DNA of 41,902 bases. It comes from Gammaproteobacteria bacterium. Its GTDB lineage: Bacteria > Pseudomonadota > Gammaproteobacteria > HTCC5015. The notes below the pieces were generated by a model. The model was given only the letters and a program-made list of their open reading frames with translations. It did not search any database and had not been told where the DNA came from. Where the stretch lies: positions 1 to 41,902 of the forward strand of contig JAFGLM010000037.1 of assembly GCA_016928055.1 (NCBI GenBank), given 5' to 3'. Shown piece after piece: positions 8,411 to 16,395 of this stretch (the stretch's first letter is position 1; every line of letters begins with the position of its first letter). Made by a program: the position numbers and the translations under genes.

Positions 8411-10159
8411 ATGCTGCCCGATTTTTATTCACTCGACGAATTTAATCAAAAGCTCACCAGACACCTGGCGCATATCTATCCAGATGCCGATATAGAGTCT
8501 CTGGCTTCGGCCTGCGTTGAAGCCATCGGCGAGCGTATGTACCTGGATTGTCCGCCACCGCTTTCGTTGTGGTCACAACAGGACATTATGCTGATCACTT
8601 ACGGCGACACGCTGCGGGAAATCGGTAAAAAACCACTGGATATTCTGCACAATTTTCTACATGAGCGTTTGCAGTATGTATTCACAGCTGTTCACGTTTT
8701 GCCGTTCTTCCCATATAGTTCCGATGATGGTTTTGCAGTTAAAGACTATATGTCTGTTAATCCCGAACTAGGCACCTGGGAGGATATCAGAAATATTGCC
8801 GAGAATTTCAGGCTGATGGCGGACCTGGTGATTAATCACTGTTCCAGTCAACATCAATGGTTTAAAAATTTTCAATATGCCAAGGAACCCGGAAAAAATT
8901 ATTTTATTGAAGCCGATCCCAATCAAGACCTGAGCAGCGTTGTTCGACCTCGTTCATCACCCTTATTGCGTCCGTTAGAAACGGCCGAAGGCGATAAATT
9001 TATCTGGTGCACATTCAGTGATGATCAAGTTGATCTGGATTTTTCCAATACTGAAGTTCTGCTCGAATTCCTGCGGATCATTGCTTTCTATCTCGAAGAA
9101 GGCGTTCAATGGATACGACTTGATGCGGTCGCGTATTTATGGAAAATAATTGGTACAAGTTGTATACATCTCGAACAAACCCACGAAATTATTAAATTGC
9201 TGCGTCTGTTAACCGAGTATAAGAATCCGTTTGCTATTTTGATCACCGAGACAAACGTTCCACACAGCGAAAACCTGTCTTATTTCGGCAATTACAACGA
9301 AGCGCATGTCATCTACAACTTCAGTTTACCGCCCCTGGTTCTGCATGCATTAATGTCAGGCAACGCCAAATACCTCAAAAAGTGGATGATGAGCATGCCG
9401 CCACCACCAACCGGTTGTTGTTATCTTAATTTTACCGCTTCACACGACGGCATCGGATTGCGCCCGGCTGAGGGTTTGCTATCCGAAATAGAACTAAACA
9501 GTTTATTGGATACTATGAAAGCATTTGGAGGACGCATCAGTTCGCGCTCCAACAACGTGACCGGTAAAGAATCACCATATGAAATAAATATCAGTTTGTT
9601 TGACGCTATGAAAGGCACCTATAGAGGTACCGATCAGTTGCAAATAGAGCGGTTCATCTGCTCACAAGTTATTATGATGTCCGTTGAAGGTATACCGGCA
9701 TTCTACATTCACAGTATGCTGGCGACTCCCAACAATTTTGATACATTGGAAGCAACTCATCAAAATCGATCCATCAATCGATATCACTGGGATTTGCAGG
9801 AAATCAATTATCTGCTGGATAAACCCGATTCAACCAATTCGCGTGTATTCAAAGAACTCTGCCGCTTGATAAGAATCAGGCGTCGACAACCAGCCTTTCA
9901 TCCCAATGCAACGCAATTTGCCCTGCAACTTAAACCTGAAATGTTCGGTTTCTGGCGACAGAGTATTAAACGCGATCAGAGTATATTTTGTATTAACAAC
10001 CTTAGCGATCTGCCACAGGAACTGGAATTGTCAGATCTTAATCTGATCAGCATTGACAAATGGAGAGACCTGATCAGCGGCGAAGAATTATCGGATATCT
10101 TTACAACTTATACATTACAACCGTATCAGTGCCTCTGGATAAGCAACAATATTTTCTGA
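8411..10159 (+). CDS. GH13 subfamily 18 sugar phosphorylase (candidate glucosylglycerate phosphorylase)
   Basis: A 582-residue alpha-amylase-superfamily protein resembling sucrose phosphorylase and its relatives (GH13_18). These enzymes use phosphate to split an alpha-glucoside into alpha-glucose-1-phosphate and an acceptor by double displacement. The (beta/alpha)8 barrel shows HVLPFFPYSSDDGFAVKDY (about 95-113), ADLVINHCS, the nucleophile in IRLDAVAYLWK (D238), the acid/base in ITETNVPH (E280) and the transition-state stabiliser in ASHDG (D346). No signal peptide is seen, so it is cytoplasmic. Known GH13_18 specificities include sucrose, sucrose-6'-phosphate, glucosylglycerol and glucosylglycerate. 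Its convergent neighbours encode GpgS, a matching phosphatase and glycerate kinase, so glucosylglycerate is the best-supported substrate. That choice is inference; sucrose phosphorylase remains the alternative. Confidence 0.88.
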   Translation: MLPDFYSLDEFNQKLTRHLAHIYPDADIESLASACVEAIGERMYLDCPPPLSLWSQQDIMLITYGDTLREIGKKPLDILHNFLHERLQYVFTAVHVLPFFPYSSDDGFAVKDYMSVNPELGTWEDIRNIAENFRLMADLVINHCSSQHQWFKNFQYAKEPGKNYFIEADPNQDLSSVVRPRSSPLLRPLETAEGDKFIWCTFSDDQVDLDFSNTEVLLEFLRIIAFYLEEGVQWIRLDAVAYLWKIIGTSCIHLEQTHEIIKLLRLLTEYKNPFAILITETNVPHSENLSYFGNYNEAHVIYNFSLPPLVLHALMSGNAKYLKKWMMSMPPPPTGCCYLNFTASHDGIGLRPAEGLLSEIELNSLLDTMKAFGGRISSRSNNVTGKESPYEINISLFDAMKGTYRGTDQLQIERFICSQVIMMSVEGIPAFYIHSMLATPNNFDTLEATHQNRSINRYHWDLQEINYLLDKPDSTNSRVFKELCRLIRIRRRQPAFHPNATQFALQLKPEMFGFWRQSIKRDQSIFCINNLSDLPQELELSDLNLISIDKWRDLISGEELSDIFTTYTLQPYQCLWISNNIF

Positions 10160-10180
10160 ACGAGCACAACACTCTCTTAA

Positions 10181-11395
10181 CTACTCCGCGTTATCGGCAT
10201 TAACGGCATCGCGCACGCGCATCAGGATGCTGGGTACAGCGCTTTGCACACGAGACCAGGATGCTATAAACGGGCGCTCCATTGGTTCCGTTAAAAAACT
10301 GTCACCTGCTTCCATAATACATTGGGTAAATAGTTCAATCGTATTTTCTTCCTGGTGTCGATCCAGTTCCAGACCATTTATCGCAGCATCATTGAAATAT
10401 CGGTCAACCAGATCAAGCGCAATACGATAGTAGCTGGCTTTAATAGTACGTAATGTTTCCTGCGTGAAAACAACACCATTAATCGCCAATTTTCTGAATA
10501 AAGATTTTGAAATATCGGTGCTCATCTTGGATAGACCGGTATCATGATTATCTTCTGACACCTTTTGGTGCTTATGATCATAACGATCTGCAATATCGAC
10601 TTGACAGATACGTTCATCCGAATAGCGACGATGCACCTCCGACAGAACACCTATCTCCAGACCCCAGTCACTTGGTATGCGAATGGAACTTACCACGTCA
10701 ACCAACATGGCAAATTCACCTGCCAATGGATAACGAAAACTATCGATAAAATCGAGATAGTCTATTGGACCGAATGTTTTCTTCAACGCACGCACCAGCG
10801 GCGTAACCAGCAAACGCGTTACCCTGCCGTTCAGTCGATTGTTAGCCGACCGATAGTAGTATCCTTTGCAAAAAGCATAGTCGAATGTGGGATGAACAAC
10901 GGGATAAAAGAGCTTGGCAACAATATCTCTTTTGTAAGTCAATATATCGCAATCGTGTAACGCAACCGCCTTGGCTTTACCCGACGCCAGCGCATAGCCA
11001 AGACAATACCAGACATTTCGCCCTTTGCCCGGTTCTCGCGGCGATAATCCATACTCATCCAGCAAAGTATCAATTTCCCGTAAGCGCGCACCATCATTCC
11101 ACAGTAATCGATGATGCTGCGGCAGTCTTGAAAAAAATTTCTTGGCATGTTTGTATTGCTTCGCGTCGGCCTGATCCAGACCAATTACTATTTCGTCAAG
11201 ATATGGAATCTGTGCCAGCTCATCAATAATATGTGACAAAGCAGGTCCTTCAAGTTCAGAATACAGAGACGGCAACACCAGTGTCATCGGCTTCTTGGAT
11301 CGCCAACGACTCAATTCCTCTTCCAGAGCTTCGATCGGACGATCTGTCAAATTATGCAGTGTCGCAATACGCCCATTTTGAAAAAAATCGCTCAT
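10181..11395 (-). CDS. gpgS: Glucosyl-3-phosphoglycerate synthase-type glycosyltransferase (GT81)
   Basis: Predicted to transfer glucose from an NDP-glucose donor to D-3-phosphoglycerate, giving glucosyl-3-phosphoglycerate, the first step to the compatible solute glucosylglycerate. The 404-residue product has a GT-A fold with TLVLPSLYSELEG near the N-terminus and PGKGRNVWYCLGYALASG. The metal/nucleotide-binding acids are in ALHDCDILTY (about 145-154). PLAGEFA (about 223-229) and PSDWGLEIG (241-249) are characteristic of the GpgS/mannosylglycerate synthase-like group. A long helical C-terminal region follows. It has no membrane segment. It is the last gene of the minus-strand run QC-kinase-phosphatase-GpgS and ends 21 nt from the convergent phosphorylase. 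Mannosyl rather than glucosyl transfer cannot be excluded from sequence alone. Confidence 0.85.
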   Translation of the reverse strand: MSDFFQNGRIATLHNLTDRPIEALEEELSRWRSKKPMTLVLPSLYSELEGPALSHIIDELAQIPYLDEIVIGLDQADAKQYKHAKKFFSRLPQHHRLLWNDGARLREIDTLLDEYGLSPREPGKGRNVWYCLGYALASGKAKAVALHDCDILTYKRDIVAKLFYPVVHPTFDYAFCKGYYYRSANNRLNGRVTRLLVTPLVRALKKTFGPIDYLDFIDSFRYPLAGEFAMLVDVVSSIRIPSDWGLEIGVLSEVHRRYSDERICQVDIADRYDHKHQKVSEDNHDTGLSKMSTDISKSLFRKLAINGVVFTQETLRTIKASYYRIALDLVDRYFNDAAINGLELDRHQEENTIELFTQCIMEAGDSFLTEPMERPFIASWSRVQSAVPSILMRVRDAVNADNAE

Positions 11396-11412
11396 AATCC
11401 GCCCACCTGAAT

Positions 11413-12246
11413 TCAGATTAAACTGCTGAGGAGCGTCTCAATGGCTTTACCCCAACCCAACGCCCCCGGATATAAAGCATATAACACTTCGGCATTGCCC
11501 TCGACCCTGATATGCGTGCCATCCTCTTTTGGTATAACCACGGCGGTTGATGCACTTCGCAGCATAGCCAGGTCATTTTCACTGTCTCCGACAACGATAC
11601 TGTGTATTGTCGTGCCGCTGAGTCTTCCATAGGCTCTACACAAGCTGTTCACTGCTTCCGCTTTGTCTGTGTTGCCCATTATATGGTAGAAACGTCCACC
11701 TTTCACAATGCGCAATTGCGCTTTCTCAATTTCTTTTCGGAATAATTCCAGCTTGTCAGCTTGATCCTGCCATACAACAGGCTCGGATGCCAAACGCCTG
11801 TTTGCACAGGCCGCTTGCGGAATACTTAAACCGGTACGATCTGCTATCTCCGCATCCTGCATCTGCGAGAAACCTCTAAAAATGTAGCGATCGTGCATGC
11901 TATCCAGAACCCTGACTATATTTTCCCGGCTGCTTCCCTGATAAATAAAATAGTACTCTTCAACTTCTTCTGCTTTATTTTTGGCATCCAAACCAAAGTT
12001 ATCATTGTTTTTGGGAACTACTATGACGCTGCCATTTTCACACACAAAAGGATAATCAAGCTCAAGATTTTTACTGAGTTCTCTAATCTCCTCAAATGTT
12101 TTACTGGATACCAGCACCAAAGGTATTTGTAGCTGTTTAAGAATCTTAATGGCCGGCAATGCCGCTGCATAGCTGTAATCGCTGTGATTTAGTAAACTTC
12201 CATCCAGATCGGTAAAGACTACAATTTTTTTTCTTCCACTATGCAC
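11413..12246 (-). CDS. HAD-IIB phosphatase, mannosyl/glucosyl-3-phosphoglycerate phosphatase family
   Basis: A 277-residue haloacid dehalogenase-superfamily phosphatase. Motif I is FTDLDGSLL (nucleophile D13, acid/base D15). Motif II is VSSKT (about 46-50). A lysine lies in the MGNTDKAEAV block (K195). Motif IV is VVGDSENDLAML (acids D221 and D225). The C2-type cap between motifs II and III and the late GWGKAIE segment fit the mannosyl-3-phosphoglycerate phosphatase family, which includes glucosyl-3-phosphoglycerate phosphatases. Its start overlaps the end of the glycerate kinase gene by 8 nt, and GpgS starts 17 nt beyond its stop, so translation is probably coupled. The expected role is to dephosphorylate the GpgS product to glucosylglycerate. 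Substrate is inferred from context. Confidence 0.87.
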   Translation of the reverse strand: MHSGRKKIVVFTDLDGSLLNHSDYSYAAALPAIKILKQLQIPLVLVSSKTFEEIRELSKNLELDYPFVCENGSVIVVPKNNDNFGLDAKNKAEEVEEYYFIYQGSSRENIVRVLDSMHDRYIFRGFSQMQDAEIADRTGLSIPQAACANRRLASEPVVWQDQADKLELFRKEIEKAQLRIVKGGRFYHIMGNTDKAEAVNSLCRAYGRLSGTTIHSIVVGDSENDLAMLRSASTAVVIPKEDGTHIRVEGNAEVLYALYPGALGWGKAIETLLSSLI

Positions 12247-13231
12247 GATTAAGAATAACTTCCTTTATTTGATGATCGGGATTTAGCGCCAATACCAAAT
12301 CCGCTCGCGCCGGCATTTCATCCAGCATCCATCGTGTAAGCCTTTCAAAATGTTCGATAAACCATTTTACCTGTTCTTCATCCATTAATGCTCGAGACGT
12401 TGCATGATTTATCTCGACATCCTGTTGCAGTTTTCTCTCCTGCAACAATCGCCATTCATAAAGCTGTTTAAAACCAGGTACTTTTAACATAATAAGTAAT
12501 TCAACTAGATCAAACAATGATTGATATTCAGTAAGCTGCTCATTCACATACTGTCGCCACGCACCGTCATGATCATTTAGCCTTTCCAGTTGATTTATTG
12601 CCTGCTGCAGATCATCTTTCGGTTGTGGTACCGCTGATACGCACCAGCCTTCAAACAATATAATATCAGGCTTTCCTGAATATATTCCCCATTGCTCCGG
12701 TCTTCGTCTATCATCGTTCGCTTTATCGAATGATGGAATCCTGGTTTTAGTGCCATCACCGGCATTTTTTAAACCAGAGAGTACTTCGATGGTAAGCCCG
12801 ATATCGTGAGTTCCTGGCACGCCCCTTGTTACTAATAGGGGATGTACTTTTCTGGCTAATTCTGCACGTTGCCGCCGAGTGAGATACAGATCATCCAGTG
12901 ATAAAATGCATGTTTTCCTATCGAAACAATATTCGAGTATATTCTTTAGTATAAAAGCTGCTGTTGTTTTGCCGGTTCCCTGAGCACCATTTATCCCGAC
13001 AATGTCTGCGTTTTGAGTTAAATTTTTTGACTGAACTATCCATGCCGCCACTTGCAGATAAATTCTATACAGATTCAGAAACACGTCTTCGTCAAGCCGT
13101 AAAGACTTGCAGCATTCGCGTACCTTTATAAAATCTCTTTCGCTTACTGTTGCAAGCACACCTCGAGTTGCATCCACCATCTCTCCCGGCCAGGCCAGAT
13201 TATGTGCTTTCAAAAAAATACTGCTTTTCAA
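12239..13231 (-). CDS. P-loop D-glycerate 3-kinase-like protein
   Basis: A 330-residue soluble kinase with a Walker A loop GAQGTGKT at residues 82-89, followed by ILSLDDLYLTRRQR, a long KVHPLLVTRGVPGTHD segment, IPSFDKANDDRR and FEGWCVS. This pattern is that of the plant/yeast GLYK and bacterial YggC-like P-loop kinases, some of which are D-glycerate 3-kinases. It would phosphorylate glycerate to 3-phosphoglycerate, the acceptor used by GpgS. It overlaps the upstream glutaminyl cyclase gene by 4 nt (ATGA) and the downstream phosphatase gene by 8 nt, so it is a tightly coupled operon member. The operon context supports glycerate as substrate, but the family also contains kinases of other or unknown substrates. 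Confidence 0.82.
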   Translation of the reverse strand: MKSSIFLKAHNLAWPGEMVDATRGVLATVSERDFIKVRECCKSLRLDEDVFLNLYRIYLQVAAWIVQSKNLTQNADIVGINGAQGTGKTTAAFILKNILEYCFDRKTCILSLDDLYLTRRQRAELARKVHPLLVTRGVPGTHDIGLTIEVLSGLKNAGDGTKTRIPSFDKANDDRRRPEQWGIYSGKPDIILFEGWCVSAVPQPKDDLQQAINQLERLNDHDGAWRQYVNEQLTEYQSLFDLVELLIMLKVPGFKQLYEWRLLQERKLQQDVEINHATSRALMDEEQVKWFIEHFERLTRWMLDEMPARADLVLALNPDHQIKEVILNRA

Positions 13232-14040
13232 GGTTTAGCCCGTTCAACTAATTCTATCTGATACAGATGTGGCCAGTTTTTGCCGGTAATAAACATCCGA
13301 TCATTATCCGGGTCCCATGCTATACCATTCAAAACATCGACCGATGTATCATCTGTATATCTATCAGTAATCTGGTTTAAATCGATTTCGCCAGTCACTT
13401 CTCCGCTAGCGGGATCGATTATGACTATGTAATTGGATTGCCAGATATTTGCGTAGATACTGCCCTTAATAAATTCAAGCTCGTTAATATTATTTAATGC
13501 TTTACCACAACGTCGCACTTCAACTTGACTACGTAACCTGAAGCTCTTCGGGTCCAGATACTGAAGCACGTTGGAACCGTCGCTCATTATCAAATCCTTG
13601 CCATTATATGCCAGACCCCAACCCTCTCCTTTATAATTAAATCGTCGAATGGGATTCAGAGTGGCTTTCTCGTAAACAAAACCGGTAGCGGATTTGTAAG
13701 TCAATTGCACCAGCTTGTCGTCGACAATCGTGAGACCTTCCCCGAAATATTGATAGGGCAGTGCCCTCTTCAGTAATTTAACGGGTCTATCCAGGCCATA
13801 TAACTGAACCGCTGAATGACCCAGCAGCCCGGTACTTTCATAAATAACACCGGATTCATACGCAAATCCCTGCGTAAAGTTATCTCTCGAATGGGGAAAA
13901 ATATCAACTATTTTTGCGGTAAATGCGTTGAGTTCGCATTTTTCATCAGAAGATTTATCAGATTTGGCGATGTCGGCGTATGCTGCAAAAGAAACGCCAA
14001 TCACCAGTACAACAAAATTTATTAAAAATGTACGTTGCAC
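13228..14040 (-). CDS. Secreted glutaminyl-peptide cyclotransferase, beta-propeller type
   Basis: A 270-residue protein related to plant-type glutaminyl cyclases, which turn N-terminal glutamine of peptides or proteins into pyroglutamate. An N-terminal signal peptide is clear: hydrophobic residues 4-18, then a likely AYA cleavage site near residue 22, so the protein is periplasmic. Family blocks are PHSRDNFTQGFAYESGVIYESTG, the YFGEGL turn, EGWGLAYNGKDLIMSDGS, NINELEFIKGSIYANIWQS, LNGIAWDPDNDRMFITGKNWP. These repeats form a five-bladed propeller in characterised homologues. It starts 22 nt after the lpxA stop and overlaps the kinase gene by 4 nt. It is thus the bridge between the lipid A operon and the glucosylglycerate genes, with no obvious functional link to either. 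Confidence 0.87.
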   Translation of the reverse strand: MQRTFLINFVVLVIGVSFAAYADIAKSDKSSDEKCELNAFTAKIVDIFPHSRDNFTQGFAYESGVIYESTGLLGHSAVQLYGLDRPVKLLKRALPYQYFGEGLTIVDDKLVQLTYKSATGFVYEKATLNPIRRFNYKGEGWGLAYNGKDLIMSDGSNVLQYLDPKSFRLRSQVEVRRCGKALNNINELEFIKGSIYANIWQSNYIVIIDPASGEVTGEIDLNQITDRYTDDTSVDVLNGIAWDPDNDRMFITGKNWPHLYQIELVERAKP

Positions 14041-14062
14041 TGTATTATATTTGTGCGTGCTG

Positions 14063-14842
14063 TTATTTGCTTACACGCACAATACCTCGTTCACTTGATT
14101 CAATAAAATCGACAAATCCCGCGACTTCGGGATGGAGTTCTATCAGAGGCTTCAACTTTGCAATCGCGTCTTCACGCTTTTTATGCGACTTAACAAGCTC
14201 CATAAAGGCACGATGCAGCGCTCGTATCGTATCCTGACTGAAGCCGCGCCTCTTCAGTCCTTCTTTGTTAATCCCATAGGCTGACGCATGATTGCCTGAA
14301 ACGGTGGTGTACGGGGGAACATCCCGGTTTATTGCGGTACCCATACCGGAAAAACTATGACTGCCAATCCGCACGAACTGATGCACCAGAGTAAAGCCTC
14401 CCAGCACTGCATATTCACCAATCTCGACGTGCCCTGCCACTGAAGCACCATTGGAAAAAATAATGTGGTCAGACAAAATACAATCGTGCGCAACATGCGT
14501 GTAGGCCATCAGCAGATTATCATTACCGATTGTAGTAATACCACGATGCGTTTCGGAACCACGATTAATAGTGGCGTACTCACGAATAATATTTCGATCA
14601 CCGATTTCCAGAATACCTTTTATGGTGTCTTCCCCCAGAGCCTGTGTGCACTCACCAATCGAAGCAAACTGGAATATTTTATTGTCTCGTCCGATAGTGG
14701 TGGGTCCTTTAATCACAACATGTGATCCGATCCAGTTACCTTCAGCTATTTCAATATTAGCACCAATCACCGTATAGGGACCGATCTCCACATTCTCGTG
14801 AATCTTTGCTGATGGATCTATTATAGCTGTTGGATGTATCAC
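14063..14842 (-). CDS. lpxA: UDP-N-acetylglucosamine acyltransferase
   Basis: First enzyme of lipid A synthesis. It moves a 3-hydroxyacyl chain from acyl carrier protein to the 3-position of UDP-GlcNAc. The 259-residue protein is a left-handed beta-helix of hexapeptide repeats (IGPYTVIGANIEI, SHVVIKGPTTIGRDN) with a C-terminal helical part. The catalytic histidine is H119 in THVAHDC (E. coli H125); VHQF and NHASAYGINKEGLKRRGF are the conserved late blocks. At the acyl-chain ruler position (E. coli G173) this protein has M167, as in Pseudomonas aeruginosa LpxA, which suggests a C10 rather than C14 chain. It follows fabZ by 6 nt. The usual downstream partner lpxB has been displaced. Confidence 0.97.
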   Translation of the reverse strand: MIHPTAIIDPSAKIHENVEIGPYTVIGANIEIAEGNWIGSHVVIKGPTTIGRDNKIFQFASIGECTQALGEDTIKGILEIGDRNIIREYATINRGSETHRGITTIGNDNLLMAYTHVAHDCILSDHIIFSNGASVAGHVEIGEYAVLGGFTLVHQFVRIGSHSFSGMGTAINRDVPPYTTVSGNHASAYGINKEGLKRRGFSQDTIRALHRAFMELVKSHKKREDAIAKLKPLIELHPEVAGFVDFIESSERGIVRVSK

Positions 14843-14848
14843 AAAGGC

Positions 14849-15292
14849 TTACTTCCCACTTGCAAATGCGCCCATGATATTTGCCGAGCATACCAATTCA
14901 TCGTTTACTTTCGCTGTAACCAGAAACTTCATCATATTCCTTGAGCGACGCTCACTCTCGGCCCTTATGATTAATACATCGCCGGGGACAACCTGTCGGC
15001 GAAACTTGGCGTTATCAATTCCAGCCAGCATAAATACGGCATCTGGACTCGGTACACCACCAAACACTTCGAATGCAAGTATGCCGGTTGATTGCGCCAT
15101 TGCTTCGAGCACCAGAACACCCGGTAACACGGCATATTCCGGAAAGTGGCCCTGAAAATACGGTTCATTATAGGTAATATTTTTCTGTGCAACGATGTAA
15201 GTTTCAGAATCACATTCCAGCACCTTGTCAATCAACAAGAACGGATATCGATGCGGAAGCCGGATCATCACTTCTTTTAAATTCATTTTCAT
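14849..15292 (-). CDS. fabZ: 3-hydroxyacyl-[acyl-carrier-protein] dehydratase FabZ
   Basis: Hot-dog-fold dehydratase of type II fatty acid synthesis. It dehydrates 3-hydroxyacyl-ACP and competes with LpxA and LpxD for the same substrates, which explains its conserved place between their genes. The 147-residue length is typical. The opening MIRLPHRYPFLLIDKVLE is characteristic. The active site is GHFPEYAVLPGVLVLEAMAQ, giving H49 and E63. Either the first Met or Met3 could be the start; there is little to choose between them, since the GGGG upstream is spaced only loosely. It is 6 nt from lpxA and 34 nt from lpxD. Confidence 0.97.
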   Translation of the reverse strand: MKMNLKEVMIRLPHRYPFLLIDKVLECDSETYIVAQKNITYNEPYFQGHFPEYAVLPGVLVLEAMAQSTGILAFEVFGGVPSPDAVFMLAGIDNAKFRRQVVPGDVLIIRAESERRSRNMMKFLVTAKVNDELVCSANIMGAFASGK

Positions 15293-15326
15293 TTAGAGTT
15301 ATTCCCCAGAACACCAATAAGGTCAA

Positions 15327-16367
15327 TTATTTTTTATCCAGATTTTCCAGTTTTCTCTCGATATCTTTCAATTTGCGCGCCATTTCATCAAGTTGCTTAT
15401 ATCTGACGCGGTTTTTCCTCCATTGCGCAACCGGTTCCAGAGGTGTACCGGATGCATAAATACCAGGCTCCATGATTGACTGTGGCACCTCCGAAAATGC
15501 GTTGATCGTTGTTCCATCCGCTAATTCGAGATGACCTAAAATACCCACCGCTCCGGCGATTGCGCAATCCTTTCCAATCCGAGTGCTGCCGGCTATACCG
15601 GACTGCGCCGCCATAACAGTGTTCTCGCCAATGGTTACATTATGCGCAATATGAATCTGGTTATCGAGTTTGACGCCGTTTTCGATAACCGTATCACGTA
15701 ATGCACCCCGATCTATTGCAACGCCTGCACCGATTTCAACATCATCACCGATAACGACCGTACCTAATTGAGGAACCTTAATCCATTTGCTATCTTTGTG
15801 CGCAAATCCAAAACCATCCGACCCAATTACAGCGCCTGGGTGAATGATAGCGCGCTCTCCAATTTTACAGTCTTTGCAAATAGTAACGTTGGCCGAAAGT
15901 TTACTGTGCGCTTTGACTCGAACCCGTTGTTTTAAAACACAACCGGGGCCGATGTAAACTCCTTCATCAACAACACAATAAGCGCCGATAACCGAATTCG
16001 CTGCCACGATAGCGGTATCATGTATCGTAGCGGTCGGATCTACCGCTGCGGTATCATGAATACCCGCGTCTTCTTCCATGTCTTCATCGGGATGCAACAA
16101 GGTCGCTATCTCGGCAAACAGTGCGTGTGGATTATCACTTACCAAAGCCGGTTTTGAACACAAAGACAATTTGTTTTCAGAAATAACCACTGCGCTTGCT
16201 CTGGTATTTTTCAGCTGTGATTGGAATTTCTTATCGATAAAGAAACTTATGCTTCCTTTTTCTGCAAACTCCAGATCCGCAACACAACTGATTTCAACCG
16301 CACCATCACCAACCAGCCTGACGGAAAACAATTCCGCCAGATCACTCAACGTGTAGCGCCTACTCAC
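15327..16367 (-). CDS. lpxD: UDP-3-O-acylglucosamine N-acyltransferase
   Basis: Third step of lipid A synthesis: N-acylation of UDP-3-O-acyl-glucosamine with a 3-hydroxyacyl chain from ACP. The 346-residue protein has the N-terminal LpxD uridine-binding domain (residues 1-100). A long left-handed beta-helix follows (ATIHDTAIVAANSVIG, IGDDVEIGAGVAIDRGAL). The catalytic histidine lies in DNQIHIAHNVTIG (H239, same number as E. coli; H242 nearby). The C-terminal helix is RYKQLDEMARKLKDIERKLENL, a short coiled coil. Downstream of skp (28 nt gap), upstream of fabZ, as is standard. Confidence 0.97.
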   Translation of the reverse strand: MSRRYTLSDLAELFSVRLVGDGAVEISCVADLEFAEKGSISFFIDKKFQSQLKNTRASAVVISENKLSLCSKPALVSDNPHALFAEIATLLHPDEDMEEDAGIHDTAAVDPTATIHDTAIVAANSVIGAYCVVDEGVYIGPGCVLKQRVRVKAHSKLSANVTICKDCKIGERAIIHPGAVIGSDGFGFAHKDSKWIKVPQLGTVVIGDDVEIGAGVAIDRGALRDTVIENGVKLDNQIHIAHNVTIGENTVMAAQSGIAGSTRIGKDCAIAGAVGILGHLELADGTTINAFSEVPQSIMEPGIYASGTPLEPVAQWRKNRVRYKQLDEMARKLKDIERKLENLDKK

Positions 16368-16395
16368 GTTACAGTTGCCTTAAAAAAGATTTTTG

